Source: Paracoccaceae bacterium
Lineage (GTDB): Bacteria; Pseudomonadota; Alphaproteobacteria; Rhodobacterales; Rhodobacteraceae
Assembly: GCA_021296235.1 (NCBI GenBank)
Contig: JAGWAS010000017.1
Coordinates: forward strand, 13,488 to 77,487
Reading direction: 5' to 3'
Length of the DNA: 64,000 nt
Part shown: one piece after another, positions 43,083 to 52,675 of the stretch
Position numbering within the stretch: the stretch's first letter is position 1
How the letters are laid out: every line of letters begins with the position of its first letter
Notes under the pieces: model-generated
The model's database searches: none
Told to the model about the DNA's origin: nothing
The model's input: only the letters and a program-made list of their open reading frames with translations
Position numbers and translations under genes: made by a program

Positions 43083-44891
43083 ATGTCAGCGAACACTTCC
43101 ATTCCGTCATGGCAAAACTCTGCAGCCAGTCTGGTCGCGGTTGCGGCAGGTCGCGAACCGGCCGATCTGGTGGTTCGCAACTGCAGATGGGTCAATGTGC
43201 ACAGTCGGGAAATTCTGGAGGACCATGACATCGCCGTGGTCCAGGGGCGCTTCGCCTATTGCGGCCCGGATGCCAGCCACTGCGTAGGTGACGGAACTGA
43301 AATCCTTGATGCCGAAGGGCAATATGCCGTTCCGGGTCTTTGCGACGGACACATGCATATCGAATCGGGATTGTTGACACCGGCCAGATTCGCCGAGGCC
43401 GTGATTCCTCACGGCACCACGACGATGTTTGCCGATCCCCACGAAATCGCCAACGTTCTCGGCATTGATGGTGTCCGTCTCATGCATGACGAGGCGATGC
43501 TTCAGCCGGTTAACATGCTGCTGCAAATGCCTTCATGCGCGCCGTCGGCACCGGGGCTGGAAACACCGGGAGCCGAAATTTCGCCGGCTGATGTCCGGGA
43601 AGCGATGGGTTGGCCGGGAATTGCCGGGCTGGGAGAGATGATGAATTTCCCCGGTGTCATAGGCGGGGATCCGAAAATGCTTGCTGAGATCGCCGCAACC
43701 ATGGAATCCGGCAAGGTCGTCGGCGGGCATTACGCGTCCCCGGATCTCGGTCCCGCATTTCATGCCTATGCCGCAGGCGGTCCGGCGGATGACCATGAGG
43801 GAACCCGCGAAATCGACGCAATCAGCCGCGCTCGGCAGGGCATGAAGGCGATGCTGCGCCTTGGCTCGGCATGGTACGATGTCGAAAAACAGATAACCGC
43901 CATCACCGAAAAAGGCTTGGATTCACGAAATTTCATCCTCTGCACGGACGATTGCCACCCGGGCACACTGGTGCATGAAGGCCACATGAACCGGGTGGTC
44001 CGACACGCTGTCGATTGCGGCTGCGATCCTGTCATTGCCCTTCAAATGGCTTCACTCAACACCGCAACACATTTCGGCCTGGAGCGGGAGATTGGGTCCA
44101 TTGCTCCCGGACGGTCGGCAGACATGCTGCTCACATCCTGCCTCAAATCCCTACCGGTCCACAGGGTTGTGGCCCGTGGCCGAACCCTCGCCGTCAACGG
44201 GGAGTTGACGATGGAAATGCCGAAACTGACCTGGCCCGGCCGCGCCCTCGACACCGTCAGGCTCGGAAGGAAACTTGAGGCGGAGGATTTCCTGATTCCA
44301 GCTCCGGAGGGCGCAAGCCGGGTTCGGGCTAAGGTGATCGGCGTTATCGAAAACCAGGCACCGACACGGGCTCTCGTCATGGATGTCGCCGTCGCAGACG
44401 GGGTTCTGTCGCCCGACGAATCCCGGGACATCTGCCAACTTGCCCTGGTTGAGCGCCACCGGGCCACCGGCGGTGTCGTCAACGCGCTGGTATCCGGTTT
44501 TCGCTATCGCGGCCGTATGGCGGTTGCCTCAACGATCGCCCACGACAGCCACCACATGATTGTGGTCGGCACCGGCCGCAGGGAAATGGCGCTTGCAGCC
44601 AACAGGCTTGCCGAGGTCAGCGGCGGCATCACCGTTTGGTTGGACGGTCGGGAAATTGCCCTTGTCCAACTACCGGTCGCCGGACTTATGTCGGAGGATC
44701 CCGCATCAGCTGTGGCCGCTGCGGCGAATGGTGTCAGCGAGGCCATGCGCAAGTGTGGATGCCCCCTGAACAACGCGCTGATGCAGCATACTCTGCTGGC
44801 ACTTCCGGTGATTCCCGAATTGCGCATATCGGATCTGGGTTTGGTTGACGCAACCCGATTCAAACTGACCGACCTCTTGGAAAGGGGCTGA
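43083..44891 (+). CDS. ade: Adenine deaminase
   Basis: 602 aa amidohydrolase converting adenine to hypoxanthine and ammonia. Metal site and family blocks: VPGLCDGHMHIESG, PHGTTTMFADPHEIANVLG, TDDCHPGTLVHEGHMN, IALQMASLNTATHFGL, and the C-terminal SHHMIVVGT and MSEDPA blocks typical of Ade rather than other amidohydrolases. The AMP nucleosidase gene starts 3 bp after its stop, so adenine made by that enzyme would be deaminated at once. Confidence 0.95.
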   Translation: MSANTSIPSWQNSAASLVAVAAGREPADLVVRNCRWVNVHSREILEDHDIAVVQGRFAYCGPDASHCVGDGTEILDAEGQYAVPGLCDGHMHIESGLLTPARFAEAVIPHGTTTMFADPHEIANVLGIDGVRLMHDEAMLQPVNMLLQMPSCAPSAPGLETPGAEISPADVREAMGWPGIAGLGEMMNFPGVIGGDPKMLAEIAATMESGKVVGGHYASPDLGPAFHAYAAGGPADDHEGTREIDAISRARQGMKAMLRLGSAWYDVEKQITAITEKGLDSRNFILCTDDCHPGTLVHEGHMNRVVRHAVDCGCDPVIALQMASLNTATHFGLEREIGSIAPGRSADMLLTSCLKSLPVHRVVARGRTLAVNGELTMEMPKLTWPGRALDTVRLGRKLEAEDFLIPAPEGASRVRAKVIGVIENQAPTRALVMDVAVADGVLSPDESRDICQLALVERHRATGGVVNALVSGFRYRGRMAVASTIAHDSHHMIVVGTGRREMALAANRLAEVSGGITVWLDGREIALVQLPVAGLMSEDPASAVAAAANGVSEAMRKCGCPLNNALMQHTLLALPVIPELRISDLGLVDATRFKLTDLLERG

Positions 44892-44894
44892 CCG

Positions 44895-46376
44895 GTGAAT
44901 TCGCAGCATTTCGAATTTCCAGTGATTTCACCGCCAATTGTGGAGGCGACGGAATTCACGAACGCCGAGGACGCCATTTCCCGGCTGAAGGAACTACATT
45001 CCGAAGGCACACGATTCCTCAGGGACAGGCTTCAGCACGCAATCCGCAACAACAACGTTAAGGAACGCTACCGCGCCCATTACCCGGAGGTGAGGATCAG
45101 ATCCGGCACGTATGACAAGATTGATTCGAGACTGTCGTTCGGCCACGTTGCACAACCGGGCGAGTATTCGACAACGATCACGCGCCCCGACCTCTTTGAG
45201 CGCTATCTGGGTTTGCAGTTCAGACTGTTGATGGAAAACCACGATGTTCCTGTTGTGGTCGGAACCTCAACGACTCCCATTCCGATCCACTTTGCGGTTG
45301 AAGATGACGCGACAACGCGCTTCCCATCGGGAGAGTTCGACCTTTCGTTGCGGGACATGTTCGACGTTCCCGATCTTGCGACCCTGCATGACGACATTGC
45401 GAACGGTCAGCACTACCGCAATCCGGATGGATCGCGACCCCTTAGCCTGTTTCCAGCCCAACGCGTCGACTACTCACTCGCCCGGCTTCGTCACTACACG
45501 GCCACAAGTGCTGCCCATTTCCAGAAATTCGTCCTTTTCACCAACTACCAGTTCTACATTGATGAATTTAAGGAATTTGCCGCGTCCGCACTCGCCGATC
45601 CGGAGTCCGGCTATTCATCGCTGGTTGTGCCGGGAGATATGGAGCTGACTGCAGCGAATGGGGCAACTCCAAGGCCGGAATCCACGCCGCAAATGCCGGC
45701 TTATCATCTGAAAAGACCCAAGGGTGATGGGATAACACTGGTGAACATAGGGATCGGCCCCTCAAACGCAAAGACCGCAACCGATCACATAGCTGTATTG
45801 CGGCCGCGGGCATGGTTGATGCTGGGGCACTGCGCCGGGTTAAGGAATGGACAAAGCCTGGGAGACTATGTGCTTGCGCATGCATATCTCAGGGAGGACC
45901 AAGTGCTCGACGAAGACCTGCCGGTATGGGTTCCCATTCCCGCCTTGGCAGAGGTCCAAATCGCGCTTGAAAGGGCGGTGGCCGAGATAACAAGACATCC
46001 GGGCTTCGAACTCAAGCGGATCATGCGGACCGGAACTGTTGCCACAGTCGACAACAGGAACTGGGAACTCCGTGCCAACGCAGGTCCTGTGCACAGGCTG
46101 AATCAATCCAGGGCCATAGCGCTCGATATGGAATCGGCGACAATTGCCGCCAATGGATTCCGGTTTCGTGTCCCTTACGGAACCCTTCTCTGCGTTTCCG
46201 ACAAACCGCTTCACGGTGACCTCAAGCTTCCGGGGATGGCCAATCGATTCTACCGGAGTCAAGTCGAGAACCATCTCCTGATTGGCATCAGGGCACTTGA
46301 GTTGCTGCGCAGCGAACCGTTGGAACTTCTTCACTCCAGAAAGCTGCGCAGTTTCGACGAAACCGCATTTCTTTGA
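44895..46376 (+). CDS. amn: AMP nucleosidase
   Basis: 493 aa, full length, from a GTG with AAAGGGG 7 bases ahead. Splits AMP into adenine and ribose 5-phosphate. The N-terminal AMP-nucleosidase domain (RSGTYDKIDSRLSFGHV, TTITRPDLFERYL) is followed by the phosphorylase-type catalytic domain (NIGIGPSNAKTATDHIAVLR, LMLGHCAGLR, ALDMESATIAANGFRFRVPY, LCVSDKPLHG). Pairs with ade in a purine-salvage/ammonia-release operon. Confidence 0.95.
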   Translation: MNSQHFEFPVISPPIVEATEFTNAEDAISRLKELHSEGTRFLRDRLQHAIRNNNVKERYRAHYPEVRIRSGTYDKIDSRLSFGHVAQPGEYSTTITRPDLFERYLGLQFRLLMENHDVPVVVGTSTTPIPIHFAVEDDATTRFPSGEFDLSLRDMFDVPDLATLHDDIANGQHYRNPDGSRPLSLFPAQRVDYSLARLRHYTATSAAHFQKFVLFTNYQFYIDEFKEFAASALADPESGYSSLVVPGDMELTAANGATPRPESTPQMPAYHLKRPKGDGITLVNIGIGPSNAKTATDHIAVLRPRAWLMLGHCAGLRNGQSLGDYVLAHAYLREDQVLDEDLPVWVPIPALAEVQIALERAVAEITRHPGFELKRIMRTGTVATVDNRNWELRANAGPVHRLNQSRAIALDMESATIAANGFRFRVPYGTLLCVSDKPLHGDLKLPGMANRFYRSQVENHLLIGIRALELLRSEPLELLHSRKLRSFDETAFL

Positions 46377-46502
46377 CCGATCCGAAGAAAAAGTGCCGGA
46401 ATTTGGGGGTGAATCGAAACTTTTGCATTGAATTGCCGCAGAAATTTGTTTTGTTATCAACTGTTTTACCGTTCGACCTTAACAACAAAGGATATCGTCA
46501 GA

Positions 46503-46790
46503 ATGACTCAACAACCCATGAAAAAAGCTGACCTGGTTGCGGCCATTGCCGGAAGGGCAGGTGTCACGGTCAAGGATGCCGGGGGGGTTCTCAACGCACT
46601 TACCGATATTATCACCGAGACGGTCGCCAACGGCGACGCCGTTGCAATTCCCGGCATTGGCAAGTTCTCGTCCAAGGAACGCGCTGCCCGTACAGTTAGA
46701 AATCCACAAACCGGTCAGACCATGGAAAAAGCGGCCGACCGTGCGCCGCGAATGACATTTGCAAAGGCACTGAAGGACGCCTGCAACTGA
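46503..46790 (+). CDS. HU-family DNA-binding protein
   Basis: 95 aa from the ATG at 46503. Histone-like dimer that bends DNA: KKADLVAAIAGRAGVT start, GDAVAIPGIGKFSSKERAARTVRNPQTGQTM body with the conserved GxGxF turn and the Arg/Asn/Pro DNA-binding arm (here with ARTVRNPQTGQ), FAKALKDACN end. An AT-rich upstream region (46400-46500) probably holds the promoter, and a strong terminator follows, so it is a single-gene unit, as usual for HU. Confidence 0.93.
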   Translation: MTQQPMKKADLVAAIAGRAGVTVKDAGGVLNALTDIITETVANGDAVAIPGIGKFSSKERAARTVRNPQTGQTMEKAADRAPRMTFAKALKDACN

Positions 46791-46800
46791 CGATCCAAAC

Positions 46801-46832
46801 ATGGGCGGGCCATTTTTGGCCCGCCCATTTGC
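46801..46832 (+). terminator. Intrinsic terminator of the HU gene
   Basis: Perfect 12 bp stem ATGGGCGGGCCA (46801-46812) and TGGCCCGCCCAT (46817-46828) with a TTTT loop, followed by TTG. It lies 10 bp after the HU stop and 16 bp before the next gene, so it isolates HU from the EamA transporter. The T-tail is short. Confidence 0.85.
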
Positions 46833-46847
46833 ATCAGGCGGTTCCGA

Positions 46848-47744
46848 ATGACGGCACACCGCGTGGATGTGCTTGCCTTGGCCATGGGAATGACATTCGC
46901 ATTCATTTGGTCGAGCGCCTTCTCCTCTTCAAGGATAGTCGTCCTTGAGGCACCGCCATTGACCGCCTTGGCGGTCAGGTTTGCGATTTCGGGCACAATT
47001 GGCGTGGCGATTGCGCTGTTGTTGGGCGGTTCACTCAAGCTCACCCGGGGGCAATGGCGGGCGACGATTCTCTTCGGCATCTGCCAGAACGTAATCTATC
47101 TGGGCTTCAACTTTGTGGCCATGCAGTGGATTGAGGCTTCGCTTGCCGCAATCATTGCGTCCTCGCTTCCGTTGATTGTTGCGTTCCTCAACCGATTCTT
47201 GGTCAATGAGCGGTTGGGTATGTTGGGATCCCTTGGCCTGATCGCCGGATTCCTGGGTGTGGCACTGGTCATGGGTGGTCGGCTCACCGGGGGCAGCGAC
47301 AGCCTCGGAGTTGCACTCTGCGTGGTCGCTGCGGTGGCACTCGCAGTTGCCACCCTGACGATCAGGAACGCATTCACGCAAGGTAATGTGCTGATGGTGG
47401 TCGGACTGCAGATGCTCGTCGGCTGCGTGATATTGGCGGTTCCCGCCACAATCCTTGAAACTCCCTCGGTCAACTGGTCATGGCAATTTGGTGCTGCCTT
47501 CGCCTACACCACGGTCTTTCCGGGGTTGGTGGCAACTTGGCTGTGGTTCACACTGGTCAACAGAACAGGTCCAACGCGCGCATCATCTTTTCACTTTCTC
47601 AATCCGTTCTTCGGGGTTGCGGTTGCCGGACTGCTTCTTGGCGAACAATTCACCATATTTGACATGGTGGGGGTCGTCATCATTACCGCCGGAATTCTGG
47701 CCGTGCAGCTCGCAAGGGAACATCCGCGCAATTCTTCTGCCTGA
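46848..47744 (+). CDS. EamA-family (DMT) transporter
   Basis: 298 aa with about ten membrane segments in two EamA repeats (GMTFAFIWSSAFSSSRIVV near the start; AFAYTTVFPGLVATWLWF in the second half). Drug/metabolite exporters of this family move amino acids, nucleosides or metabolites; substrate unknown. Starts just after the HU terminator and therefore needs its own promoter, which was not identified. Confidence 0.87.
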   Translation: MTAHRVDVLALAMGMTFAFIWSSAFSSSRIVVLEAPPLTALAVRFAISGTIGVAIALLLGGSLKLTRGQWRATILFGICQNVIYLGFNFVAMQWIEASLAAIIASSLPLIVAFLNRFLVNERLGMLGSLGLIAGFLGVALVMGGRLTGGSDSLGVALCVVAAVALAVATLTIRNAFTQGNVLMVVGLQMLVGCVILAVPATILETPSVNWSWQFGAAFAYTTVFPGLVATWLWFTLVNRTGPTRASSFHFLNPFFGVAVAGLLLGEQFTIFDMVGVVIITAGILAVQLAREHPRNSSA

Positions 47745-48131
47745 ATTCGGTGGAGAAAATCCGCCAAAACTGCGGTTTGGCGACTTCAGAATCTCATAAT
47801 GCAATAGCGAATACGCGGCATGAATACCGGAATACAAATTGTCGCGCAGAAAGATACTCCGAACAGGAGTTTCTGACAGCCGGGTGATTTTTTCATCTTT
47901 CCGATTTGGATGACTCTCCGCAACGAATTCCAAACAGCCGTCCCGGACAATGTTGTGGCCGTGCGTCAATCCAACAAAACGCGAAATGAGTTTCCAGCGA
48001 TCGTGCAGGCCTGCGACCGGAAACATCGATTGAAAAATGTTGAACCGATGCCTCCTTGATTCCGTGCCCGTGCCGACAAGGCAAAATCAAGCGGGCATCT
48101 CCGCCGTGCTCCGGCCCAACCTCGGAGTTGG
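47745..48131. other. Gene-free stretch
   Basis: About 390 bp between converging EamA and SWIM-protein genes. No motif-bearing frame and no clear terminator hairpin. Confidence 0.4.
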
Positions 48132-48968
48132 CTATAGCGACGCCTTGTTCTTTTCCACGATGCGCACGTAGACCGGTTCCATGGCTTCAATGAATGAAAC
48201 GTCCTTATTCCAGAAGGCCGGAAAGTCGCCGCCCCGTTTGATCAGTATCGCCGGAGCAGTCTGGTCACCGTCTTCAACTTCAACCGGCGGAAGGGTGCCG
48301 CTGCCCTGCCAAAATGATTTGGGGCTGCCGTTCGGCAACGACCGTCTCTGCGGGGACGTGTAACGGTGGGACGGATACTCAATTGCCGGTTCGCCACTCC
48401 CGAAATGGTCACTGAGAGCCTGACCCAGCGGTGAGGCCGACAGTTTCCTTTGCAGTGACTCAAATTTCATCCCGCGCAATTGGAATGCAAGGAGCGGATC
48501 ACGGTCCAGCAGTGATGCGATCTTGTAATAGACGCCTGCGACATGCTTGCAAGGGGATGCGTAATCAGGACACGAACAGGAGCTGATGATATCGGCCCTG
48601 CTCTGCGGCAACAGATGAAGATCCAGTTCCGAAAAGACCCCTTCGATCGCCGTTGGCATTTCGTTCATGAGCAATTGGGAAAGACACGCAGCATTATTTC
48701 CGATCTCTCCGGTGATCCTGTCCCAATCCTTGACGGATATCCGCTTCAGCTTGACCACGACCTTGTATTTTGGCTCCCTGTAGACACCAAAATGAGGATT
48801 CACGTTTCCGCGAATCTTGGCATTGACGGTGTAGCCGCTGACATCGAATTCCAGCAGACGCCGCGGTGTCGAATAGGCCCTGCCGCGCTTAAGGCGGCCG
48901 CTGTCCATGATGTGCGACAACACATCAAGGAATTTCTTGCCCCACCAGGTGCGCGTCATTCTTGCCAT
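48132..48968 (-). CDS. SWIM zinc-finger protein paired with the SNF2 helicase
   Basis: 278 aa from the ATG at 48968, two bases after the helicase stop; the longer open frame overlaps the helicase. The N-terminus WWGKKFLDVLSHIMDSGRLKRGRAY is typical of SWIM proteins partnered with helicases, and SCSCPDYASPCKHVAGVYY is the zinc-binding SWIM motif (Cys-x-Cys, Cys-x-His) at about residues 155-175. Likely a nucleic-acid- or partner-binding subunit. The C-terminal 100 residues are proline/serine-rich and less conserved in look. Confidence 0.85.
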   Translation of the reverse strand: MARMTRTWWGKKFLDVLSHIMDSGRLKRGRAYSTPRRLLEFDVSGYTVNAKIRGNVNPHFGVYREPKYKVVVKLKRISVKDWDRITGEIGNNAACLSQLLMNEMPTAIEGVFSELDLHLLPQSRADIISSCSCPDYASPCKHVAGVYYKIASLLDRDPLLAFQLRGMKFESLQRKLSASPLGQALSDHFGSGEPAIEYPSHRYTSPQRRSLPNGSPKSFWQGSGTLPPVEVEDGDQTAPAILIKRGGDFPAFWNKDVSFIEAMEPVYVRIVEKNKASL

Positions 48969-48970
48969 TG

Positions 48971-51900
48971 TCAGGACTCCATGATCGCAGATCGGTTGAG
49001 TTGAATGAGCTCGCGAAAGGAGGCATTGTCCATTTCGGTGATCCACTTTTCATCAGTTCCAATGATGTTGGCCGCCAGAGCCTGCTTTTCCTCAATCATC
49101 TCGTCAATGCGCTCCTCCAACGTGCCCACTGTAACCATCTTGTGTGCGAAGACGGTCTTTTGCTGACCAATTCTGTATGCACGGTCGGTCGCCTGATTTT
49201 CCACGGCCGGATTCCACCAGCGGTCAAAATGGAACACATGATTGGCTCGTGTCAGGGTAATGCCGACGCCGCCGGCCTTGAGTGAGAGGACAAAAATCCC
49301 CGCGGGTGAATCCGGAGCCTGAAAACTCTCAATCATCTGTTCGCGGCGTTTGCGGCTTGTCCCTCCATGCAGATAGTGGACAGGGCAGCGGTGCTTTTCG
49401 CGCAAGAGGTTTTCCAGTTGACTGCCCACTTCAGTGAATTGGGTAAACAGCAGCAGGCTGTCGGATTCGCAGAGAGCCTCTTCGATCATTCCTTTCACGC
49501 GGGTCAACTTGTGCGAGCGCGATTCACTGAAAGCACTGCCATCCTGAAGGAATTGGGCGGGATGGTTGCAAATCTGCTTCAGCTTCATCAGCGTGGCCAG
49601 CATCAGCCCCCTGCGCTGCATGCCATCCAAACTTTCGATCTGATCCTGCACGTCGTTGACGACGGCCTGATAGAGCGACGCCTGCTCTTTGGTCAGGTTG
49701 CAGTAAACCTTCTGTTCCAGTTTCTCCGGAAGATCGCTGATGATTGATTTGTCAGTCTTGAGCCGACGCAGGATGAACGGCTGCACCAGCCGCTGAAGCT
49801 GTCGCAGTCTTTGCTGATTTCCGGACTGCTGTATGGGTTTTTCGTAGGCGCGCGAAAATTGTGCGGAGGTTCCCAAGAGCCCGGGATTCAGGAAACTGAA
49901 CAGGGACCATATGTCCATCAGCCGATTTTCGATTGGCGTGCCGGTCATGGCAATTCGGTGCCGTGCGCTCAGTGAACGAATTGCCCTTGCCTGGGCGGAT
50001 TTGGGATTCTTGATGTTCTGTGCCTCGTCCACGACAATGCGCCGCCATTTTCCATTCTTGAGCAGCCCGCTGTCCTTGCGCGCGATTGTGAAGGAAGTAA
50101 TCACGATGTCGTTTGCGGTGGTGGATTTGCCAAATTCCCGGGGGTCAACCGTACGGTGGCTGCCGTGATGAACCATGCATTTCAGTTGCGGTGCGAATTT
50201 CTCCACTTCCTTGACCCAGTTGCTCAGCACGGAGGTGGGCGCAATCAGCAGCGTTGGCGACAATTCGGAGTTACTTTCCGAATCCAACTGCGCGCGCTCA
50301 TGCAGAAGCAGTGCAATTACCTGGATGGTTTTGCCCAAACCCATGTCGTCCGCAAGACATGGGTTCAGCCCCAGCGCCTCTTGAGTAACCATCCATGATA
50401 GCCCCCTTTGCTGGTACGGCCTCAATCGACCATTGAGGCCCGGCGGATCATCCAGGGATTCCATGTCCTCAATTTGCTGCAACCCCTTCAGAACACCGTC
50501 GAGTACTTCGTCGAATACGAACTCCGTGGAGTCTTCATCCGCCTCCCCGACCTGCTTGAGCAATTCGCCGACACTGGACACATCGTCTTCCTGCTCCTGT
50601 CGGCGCCACATTTCCAGCATCCGGTCCATATGTTGCCGGTCGATCTCCATCCATTCGCCCCGAAAGCGAACCAATGGCGACTTCGCACTCACCAGGTTCT
50701 GCCACTCCTCCTCTCCAACCGGTTTTCCATCAACCGAAAGCTCATAGCGGTACTGCACCAATGACGGCAGATCGAACGTCGCTGAGTTTGCACTTGCCAC
50801 ACCCGGTGCAGCGGATTGGCCCGAGGCAAGTACCCGCATCCGCGCCCTTCTTCGGCCCTTCGGCGTCCACCAACTTGGCAGAACGATCCTGAAGCCGGCA
50901 GATTCAAGCACGATCGCATCGTTCTTCAGGAACTCATAAGCCGTCTGCATATCTGTGCTAAGGCCGGTCGGAGTTGCCGATTCCATGCCTTGCCACAGCA
51001 AGGGGCAAATCCGTGCTGCGTGCCCAAGATTAACCAGCAGGTTGCGTTCAAACCACCGACCAAAATGCTTCAGCCACAGCTCGCGCTTGCCTTCCGACAA
51101 CGACCACCATTCCGCCAGATCAATCTTGAGGGACGGATCCTGAGCTGAAGTCACGAAAAAACTCAGCCGCCAATCGTCATCCTGACCTTCATCTCCCTCA
51201 TGCAGGCGCACCCCCAAAACAAATCCAGATTCATGCGATTGACCGAGTATTTCCTCTTGCCATGATCGCCATTGTGTCCACCGCTCTGCGGTCGACAGGG
51301 CTTGATCGGCCGGGTCGTTTGCGCGATGAGGCTCGACAAGCCCCATTGCACCGGCAAGCCAACTGCCCTCGAATTGTTTCCTTGTCTTCTGTGTGAAGAC
51401 AACATCGGAAATCAATTGTTCAACCTGCTGCTCGGAAAATTGTCTCAGCAGTTCAACCGGATCAAAGTGCCAGGTTCGCTTAGTCGACATCTTGGCTGGA
51501 TTTGCCCAATCGACAGCGCTGCAAATACCTGGCATGGCGTCGGCAAATTCCTGCAACCCTTCCTCATAGATGCCGGAGGCCGGCGACCACCCGGCGAAGA
51601 TGTTCAATTCCGGGTCTCGGCCACCAGTTTGGAAGCATTTCATCACTGGCAGAAACTGGTGCCGCTTAACCAAGTTCCGCAATTGCAGCGAGTACTGAAT
51701 CCAGAACCGAAGATCGCTGCCCAATTGGATTTTTGGGTTACCGAAATCGGCCGCCAACTGCAGTTTCCGGAGAAACAGCAATGGCTTGTCGACTGAGATG
51801 CCGAATATTTTCCACGATCTCCAATCTGCCTCATCCGGCAGGAACTCTCCGTTAAGTTGTGCCATTTCAAGACTGGGCAGCGGTTGCCGATCATCGCTGG

Positions 51901-52183
51901 GCAACGTGGCATGGAACAGTGCCGTCTCGGGATACAAGTCTGAAACCAGCGCTTTGCTGAATGACAATCCGACTGAAAGAAATTCGACCAGCCGATCGGA
52001 ATCCACAAGGCAGCGCGGGTGAAAATCCAACTTAGCGTCATGCTCCCAAAAACAGGTTTCCGCCGTCTCAATCCAGAAAACGAACCTTCCTGAATTGTCG
52101 AATTCGGTACCATCGCCCGGGATCCATGTGCCGCGAGGAATGTCCATCCAAAGCCGGTTTTCAGGACTTCCACATATTGTCAA
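48971..52183 (-). CDS. SNF2-family DNA-dependent ATPase/helicase
   Basis: 1070 aa. The last ~480 residues hold the Swi2/Snf2 motor: LADDMGLGKTIQVIALLL (motif I), VVDEAQNIKN (motif II, DEAQ instead of DEAH), AMTGTPIENRLMDIWSLFSF (III), SLKAGGVGITLTRA and NQATDRAYRIGQQKTV (V and VI). The N-terminal ~550 residues are the long accessory region seen in bacterial SNF2 proteins with a SWIM partner. It probably remodels or translocates on DNA, perhaps in repair. Upstream and coupled to the SWIM gene. Confidence 0.92.
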   Translation of the reverse strand: MTICGSPENRLWMDIPRGTWIPGDGTEFDNSGRFVFWIETAETCFWEHDAKLDFHPRCLVDSDRLVEFLSVGLSFSKALVSDLYPETALFHATLPSDDRQPLPSLEMAQLNGEFLPDEADWRSWKIFGISVDKPLLFLRKLQLAADFGNPKIQLGSDLRFWIQYSLQLRNLVKRHQFLPVMKCFQTGGRDPELNIFAGWSPASGIYEEGLQEFADAMPGICSAVDWANPAKMSTKRTWHFDPVELLRQFSEQQVEQLISDVVFTQKTRKQFEGSWLAGAMGLVEPHRANDPADQALSTAERWTQWRSWQEEILGQSHESGFVLGVRLHEGDEGQDDDWRLSFFVTSAQDPSLKIDLAEWWSLSEGKRELWLKHFGRWFERNLLVNLGHAARICPLLWQGMESATPTGLSTDMQTAYEFLKNDAIVLESAGFRIVLPSWWTPKGRRRARMRVLASGQSAAPGVASANSATFDLPSLVQYRYELSVDGKPVGEEEWQNLVSAKSPLVRFRGEWMEIDRQHMDRMLEMWRRQEQEDDVSSVGELLKQVGEADEDSTEFVFDEVLDGVLKGLQQIEDMESLDDPPGLNGRLRPYQQRGLSWMVTQEALGLNPCLADDMGLGKTIQVIALLLHERAQLDSESNSELSPTLLIAPTSVLSNWVKEVEKFAPQLKCMVHHGSHRTVDPREFGKSTTANDIVITSFTIARKDSGLLKNGKWRRIVVDEAQNIKNPKSAQARAIRSLSARHRIAMTGTPIENRLMDIWSLFSFLNPGLLGTSAQFSRAYEKPIQQSGNQQRLRQLQRLVQPFILRRLKTDKSIISDLPEKLEQKVYCNLTKEQASLYQAVVNDVQDQIESLDGMQRRGLMLATLMKLKQICNHPAQFLQDGSAFSESRSHKLTRVKGMIEEALCESDSLLLFTQFTEVGSQLENLLREKHRCPVHYLHGGTSRKRREQMIESFQAPDSPAGIFVLSLKAGGVGITLTRANHVFHFDRWWNPAVENQATDRAYRIGQQKTVFAHKMVTVGTLEERIDEMIEEKQALAANIIGTDEKWITEMDNASFRELIQLNRSAIMES

Positions 52184-52675
52184 TGCTTCCGACCATCAGC
52201 CAGCAATTCCAACGGTGCAATCATTTGCTGCATTCCGACTTTGGCAGCGTTCTTCGGATATGGGCTTGGCTGTCGGAATGGGTCTCATCCACGCCTGAGG
52301 AAACCGTGTCTTCAATTTTCCGGTTGCGATGCTGTGCATGACGTCATCCCAATGCCGGTGCAACACACTGCAAGTCAGCGGGTCATGTGGTCCGAAAGCT
52401 GGCAGCGGGCAGCCGACTTTCATGGCCCACAGGCAACCAACGCAAACCGCGACTCATCTTGCTGAAAAATCTGGAGATGGTTGAACATTGGCTCCGTCAA
52501 AGCCAAGCTTCAACGACTCAGCGGAAACCAACTGCCGCGCGACATGGAAGGCGACAATCAGTGAATATATCCCTCGGAATTGAACCGCCGAACAGATGGC
52601 TCCGCAACGTACTGCCCGAGCGACCGAAGGAAGGCAGCGCGACCCATTTGCCAGTACCGAAGTCCGTTCTGTGAA
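52184..52675. other. Gene-free stretch
   Basis: About 490 bp between the helicase start and the 3' end of aroC, both on the minus strand. It should contain the helicase promoter, but no clear -35/-10 pair stands out and no gene is supported. Confidence 0.4.
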
